Below are positions 5,249 through 7,817 of a DNA stretch of 7,817 nt, piece after piece. The stretch comes from Clostridia bacterium (GTDB taxonomy: Bacteria > Bacillota > Clostridia > Oscillospirales > CAG-272). Position 1 is the first letter of the stretch; each line of letters starts with the position of its first letter. The position numbers were made by a program, and so were the translations under genes. The stretch is from contig JAFYMA010000101.1 of NCBI GenBank assembly GCA_017556845.1, positions 1 to 7,817 of the forward strand, read 5' to 3'. Below the pieces are notes generated by a model that was given only the letters and a program-made list of their open reading frames with translations, searched no databases and was not told the origin of the DNA.

Positions 5249-6046
5249 TTACACTGTTGCAAGAATTATTTCAACATATATGCGATTGTTGTCATTGTCG
5301 TCTAAAGATATAGCTATCATATTATTAAAATCATCAGTCAGTTCCCAAAATCTAGAAGTCTTATATAAGTCATACCCATATTTTTTCAATGAATTTGCAT
5401 ATTCATCGAGTATTTCATAGCAAGCTTTACGTTCTTCGTCGGTAGAATACATCTTATTCATAGAACCAATTACATACACATTCGGAGCGTAATCAAATCT
5501 TGCATTATGCCAGTCTGCTTCTTGATCGCTATACGGTAACGGTTCGGGGAGCATTTTTTCAAAACCGTATTTGCCCCACTGCGAATAATCAATAGACGGG
5601 TCTTCCGGAGGGATCGTCAATGTATGTCTCGTCGCTTCGGGAGCTTTTGTTTCTTCTTCAGGTGCAGATGTTTCGGGGACTTGCGTAGTGTCCTCTACGG
5701 GAGCTTCCGTTTCGGGCATCTTCGTCGTGTCCTTTGCAGGAGCTTTCGTTTCGGGAGTCGTTGCAGGTGAATTTGTTATGGGTGCGTCGGTTACGGGTGC
5801 ATCGGTAATAGCAGCGTTTGTTGCGGTATCCTCTGTAGGCTCGCTTTCATCGGGTGTGTCTGTCTGACGGTCTGTTGCCTTTTCCGTCTGCTTTTCGGTT
5901 GCTTGGGGTGCATTTGTCTGTGTTGCCTCAGTTGTCGTGCTTGTGTTTTCTTTCGTTGCATCGTCATCGCCGTCACATGATGCAAATGATAACGCCATAG
6001 AGAAAACAAGTGCCAATGAAACAGTTGAAATAAATGCTTTTTTCAT
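5249..6046 (-). CDS. Lipoprotein with Thr/Pro/Glu-rich stalk, function unknown
   Basis: 265 aa, predicted to be lipid-anchored on the outer face of the membrane. MKK, a hydrophobic core (residues 5-22) and a lipobox-like F-A-S-C put the acylated Cys at residue 24. Residues about 25-140 are low-complexity Thr, Glu, Pro, Ala and Asp with short repeats (TDAP-type 81-94; three 13-residue units at 98-136), a stalk typical of Clostridia surface proteins. Residues about 145-265 are a compact C-terminal domain with aromatic and acidic residues that I do not recognise; it ends DNDNNRIYVEIILATV. The frame is open upstream to 6121, but ATG at 6046 is chosen because AAAGGAG lies 8 nt upstream and the signal peptide starts there. 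It has its own promoter and ends at a shared bidirectional terminator. A sensor, adhesin or binding role is possible but not shown. Confidence 0.85.
   Translation of the reverse strand: MKKAFISTVSLALVFSMALSFASCDGDDDATKENTSTTTEATQTNAPQATEKQTEKATDRQTDTPDESEPTEDTATNAAITDAPVTDAPITNSPATTPETKAPAKDTTKMPETEAPVEDTTQVPETSAPEEETKAPEATRHTLTIPPEDPSIDYSQWGKYGFEKMLPEPLPYSDQEADWHNARFDYAPNVYVIGSMNKMYSTDEERKACYEILDEYANSLKKYGYDLYKTSRFWELTDDFNNMIAISLDDNDNNRIYVEIILATV
5639..5755 (-). repeat. Three tandem 39-bp (13-residue) repeats in the lipoprotein stalk
   Basis: Residues 98-110, 111-123 and 124-136 align as PETKAPAKDTTKM, PETEAPVEDTTQV and PETSAPEEETKAP. The DNA of the units is also similar, suggesting recent tandem duplication. 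Such units often vary in copy number between strains. Confidence 0.8.
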
Positions 6047-6068
6047 TTTTTCGTCTCCTTTTTTGTAA

Positions 6069-6081
6069 TGATAATTTATCA
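6069..6081. promoter_or_regulatory. Palindrome TGATAA-T-TTATCA, possible operator
   Basis: A perfect 6-1-6 inverted repeat lies just downstream of the predicted start of the lipoprotein transcript and upstream of its ribosome site. The position would suit a repressor. It resembles half-sites of Fur/PerR-type regulators but is two bases shorter than their usual 7-1-7 pattern, so no regulator is named. Confidence 0.35.
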
Positions 6082-6093
6082 ACATTGAATGAC

Positions 6094-6099
6094 AGTATA
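6094..6099 (-). promoter_or_regulatory. Extended -10 element for the lipoprotein gene
   Basis: On the minus strand TGGTATACT is an extended -10 (TGn plus TATACT, the hexamer at 6094-6099). No good -35 was found at 16-18 bp. The transcript would start near 6087, about 40 nt before the ATG at 6046. Confidence 0.5.
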
Positions 6100-6144
6100 C
6101 CACAATATATGCCGAAAACATGACATTAATAAAGTCGTAATATT

Positions 6145-6157
6145 AAAAAAAAAAAAA
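6145..6157. repeat. A13 homopolymer tract
   Basis: Thirteen consecutive A on the plus strand (T13 on the minus strand), within the gap between the HAD and lipoprotein genes. It is about 25 nt past the hairpin at 6183-6227 in the minus direction. It could be a late T-run for termination, an upstream promoter element for the lipoprotein gene, or a slippage-prone tract. Confidence 0.8.
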
Positions 6158-6182
6158 CGATATATTAACATTTTGATAACGA

Positions 6183-6227
6183 GCGCGGATGTTTCAACAC
6201 AACATATAGTGTTTGACACACCCGCGC
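6183..6227 (-). terminator. Long imperfect hairpin after the namZ-HAD operon
   Basis: The outer stem GCGCGG (6183-6188) pairs with CCGCGC (6222-6227). A 2x2 internal loop follows, then an inner stem 6191-6200 with 6209-6219 containing one mismatch and one bulged base, closing an 8-nt loop. It is about 55 nt past the HAD stop. No T-run follows directly on the minus strand; T13 is about 25 nt later. It is probably a transcript-end structure, though other RNA roles cannot be excluded. Confidence 0.5.
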
Positions 6228-6281
6228 CGTTTCGTTTTCACATACCGTTTTAGTGGACGGATCAAATTTAATGAGCTGCGG

Positions 6282-6917
6282 TCATTTTGACAGTACAGCG
6301 TAAAGCTCCTTGATGCTTTCGGCTGTACTGTCGGCATTTTTTATCAGCTGATCACAGTCACCGTATCCCCACAGTACAGCTATTACCGGGATCTTACATA
6401 TACGCGCCCCTTCAACATCCGACATCGTATCTCCGACCATAATGATGTTATCGAGATTTTGGCAGTTTTGCATAAGGTGTTGAATGACTTGATGCTTTTC
6501 CCGCCTCGTTCCGTCATCTCCCGCCCCGCAGATACATTCAAAATACTCATAAAGTCCGAAATGGCGCAGTATCTCCACGGACACCGTCTGAGGCTTTGCG
6601 GTAGCTATAAAAAGTCTGTGACCGTCGTTTTTGAGCTTGGACAAAAGAATTTCGATATTGTCATACGGTCGGTTTTCAAATTTTCCCACCGTATTATATC
6701 TTTTTCGGTAGACCTTTATTGCCTCGTCAATTTTGTCATTCGGAATGCCGAATTTTTCAAAGCTCTTATACAGCGGCGGCCCGACGAACGAGCGCAGCTC
6801 ACGTCTGTCGGGTGCTTGCATACCGAAATGCTCAAACACAGTCTGTGCACATTTCATTATTCCCTCTCCGGAGTCCGTCAGCGTTCCGTCAAGGTCAAAA
6901 AATATACATTTTTTCAT
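6282..6917 (-). CDS. HAD-superfamily phosphatase, phosphoglycolate phosphatase-like
   Basis: 211-aa cytosolic HAD (subfamily IA) hydrolase. Motif I is DLDGT (8-12) with the Asp8 nucleophile and Asp10 acid/base. Motif II is in IATAKP (104-109, Thr106). Motif III is Lys141 (REKHQVI), and motif IV is GDTMSD (162-167). The helical cap lies between motifs I and II at about residues 15-85. This architecture is shared by Gph phosphoglycolate phosphatases, PpaX pyrophosphatases and MupP MurNAc-6-phosphate phosphatases, so the substrate is not fixed by sequence. It directly follows the NamZ gene: the ATG at 6917 is 5 nt past that gene's TGA and has no clear ribosome site, which suggests coupled translation. 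A TTG at 6926, overlapping the stop, would add three residues. I prefer ATG because MKK-[hydrophobic]-DLDGT is the usual family start. Confidence 0.88.
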   Translation of the reverse strand: MKKCIFFDLDGTLTDSGEGIMKCAQTVFEHFGMQAPDRRELRSFVGPPLYKSFEKFGIPNDKIDEAIKVYRKRYNTVGKFENRPYDNIEILLSKLKNDGHRLFIATAKPQTVSVEILRHFGLYEYFECICGAGDDGTRREKHQVIQHLMQNCQNLDNIIMVGDTMSDVEGARICKIPVIAVLWGYGDCDQLIKNADSTAESIKELYAVLSK

Positions 6918-6922
6918 ATTTA

Positions 6923-7817
6923 TCAATACAGAAGATACTTTGCGTTTCTTTTTGCAAAGTCCTCAGCCTGCGCGTTCCATTTGTCCATTATTTCATCGGC
7001 AGAAAGAATACCGTCCCGCACGTCCGTATTTCCCGTAGAAAGATCTATATGGTAATGCGCCCCCTCTTTCGACGGCTGTCTGAATGAAAATTCATTCGGG
7101 TACATATTTTGAACGGTGCGTATAATGGTCACACCCGTTCTTACAGGCTCAAATGCATCTCTGTCTGTAACGTGAAGATTTACGCCGCACACAAGCTCGC
7201 CGGGATACTTTGAAAATGACGGAATAAACAGTGCAGGGCTGAATTTTACCCCCTTTAATCCCTTTCCGTTCATCTCTCTTGTAAAGCGGTGAGGATCAAT
7301 ATACGGTGCGCCGATGGACGTAAACGGGCTCGTTGTTCCTCTGCCCTCGGAAATATTCGTTCCCGAAAGCATACACGTTCCGTTGTATACGACTATTGAT
7401 TCCATAGTAGGCAAATTCGGGCTCGGCTTTACGAACGGCATCTGCGTATCTTCAAAATACATATCACCTCTCCAGCCGTTCATTTCAACCACGTGCAGAT
7501 CACAGCCTATTCCGTACTCGCCGTTATAAAACCGTGCAAGCTCGCCCAGCGTCATACCGTGGCGGATCGGAACGCTCGTCATACCGATATATGACGAATA
7601 TTTCATATCAAGGCAGTTACCCTCTACTCTGCCGCCGATGGGGTTAGGTCTGTCAAGCAGAACGAGCGGCTTTTTGACCTTTGCGCACGTCTGCATTGCG
7701 CAAAACAGAGTTGAAGCGTACGTAAAATAACGCGAGCCTACGTCCTGCATATCAAAAACGACTATATCTATTCCGTCCATAACGCCCGTCATATCCTCGC
7801 CCTGATCCTCCTTACCC
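6923..7817 (-). CDS. namZ: NamZ-type exo-beta-N-acetylmuramidase (DUF1343, GH171), N-terminus outside the window
   Basis: The reading frame is open to the right edge; 297 residues are visible, and roughly the first 90-110 of a typical ~400-residue protein are missing. Family signatures seen: GIDIVVFDMQDVGSRYFTY, LLDRPNPIGG, IRHGMTLGELARFYN, KPSPNLPTMES, and the diagnostic GTNISEGRGTT-SPF followed by IGAPYID. Characterised members such as Bacillus subtilis NamZ (YbbC) release N-acetylmuramic acid from the non-reducing ends of peptidoglycan fragments in wall turnover. Because the N-terminus is off the window, a signal peptide cannot be checked, so the location is unknown. The internal ATG at 7792 is not the true start, since conserved family sequence should lie upstream. 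It is followed within a few bases by the HAD phosphatase gene in a likely operon. Family confidence is high. Confidence 0.92.
   Translation of the reverse strand, partial: GKEDQGEDMTGVMDGIDIVVFDMQDVGSRYFTYASTLFCAMQTCAKVKKPLVLLDRPNPIGGRVEGNCLDMKYSSYIGMTSVPIRHGMTLGELARFYNGEYGIGCDLHVVEMNGWRGDMYFEDTQMPFVKPSPNLPTMESIVVYNGTCMLSGTNISEGRGTTSPFTSIGAPYIDPHRFTREMNGKGLKGVKFSPALFIPSFSKYPGELVCGVNLHVTDRDAFEPVRTGVTIIRTVQNMYPNEFSFRQPSKEGAHYHIDLSTGNTDVRDGILSADEIMDKWNAQAEDFAKRNAKYLLY

Noticed and set aside
6069..6081. A Fur box
   Set aside because: The 6-1-6 palindrome is shorter than the 7-1-7 Fur/PerR pattern, and no metal-related gene is adjacent, so only a generic operator is proposed.
6047..6121. N-terminal extension of the lipoprotein to the first in-frame ATG
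   Set aside because: It would run through the -10 element and put 25 residues before a textbook signal peptide; the ATG at 6046 has a strong ribosome site.
6459..7087. Plus-strand open frames of 100-198 codons over the HAD and NamZ genes
   Set aside because: Antisense to two confidently identified genes, with no family motifs and composition typical of shadow frames.

Overview
The window looks like a chromosomal segment of a low- to mid-GC Gram-positive anaerobe, probably class Clostridia (Bacillota). The clues are strong GGAGG-type ribosome sites, consensus sigma-A promoters, a tRNA-Pro that encodes its own CCA, a lipoprotein with a long Thr/Pro/Glu-rich stalk, and a NamZ-type muramidase. 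No genus can be named from sequence alone.

Layout. Positions 1-630 are a scarred tRNA-Pro locus. It holds integrase-like fragments split over two frames, two hairpins, a complete tRNA-Pro(CGG) on the minus strand, and a second tRNA-Pro cut off just after its anticodon loop. The cut tRNA still has a near-perfect promoter upstream (678-706). A 10-bp sequence covering the anticodon loop is repeated 194 bp apart, as expected if a mobile element used the anticodon loop as its attachment core. At 734-1522 (minus) lies a metallo-beta-lactamase-fold hydrolase with its own consensus promoter. It is divergent from a plus-strand operon at 1722-5102 of three overlapping genes: a divergent PlsC-like acyltransferase, a family 8 glycosyltransferase (GT8), and a 588-residue protein joining a GT8 domain to a second PlsC-like acyltransferase domain. 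Two hairpin terminators separate this operon from a convergent lipoprotein gene (5249-6046, minus). Further right are a long hairpin and an A13 tract. At the right edge, on the minus strand, a GH171/NamZ (DUF1343) exo-muramidase cut by the window edge is closely coupled to a HAD phosphatase.

How the genes may work together. The acyltransferase-GT8-(GT8+acyltransferase) operon is the most unusual feature. One transcript encodes two sugar transferases and two acyl transferases, one pair on a single polypeptide, with start/stop overlaps that suggest coupled translation. The simplest reading is a small pathway that builds and acylates a glycolipid or a lipid-linked cell-surface sugar at the inner membrane face. 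Both acyltransferase domains lack the Arg residues that normally bind the glycerol-phosphate acceptor, so the acceptor may be something else, such as a sugar or glycolipid. The NamZ-HAD pair suggests wall-sugar recycling. The lipoprotein is a surface-anchored protein of unknown function.
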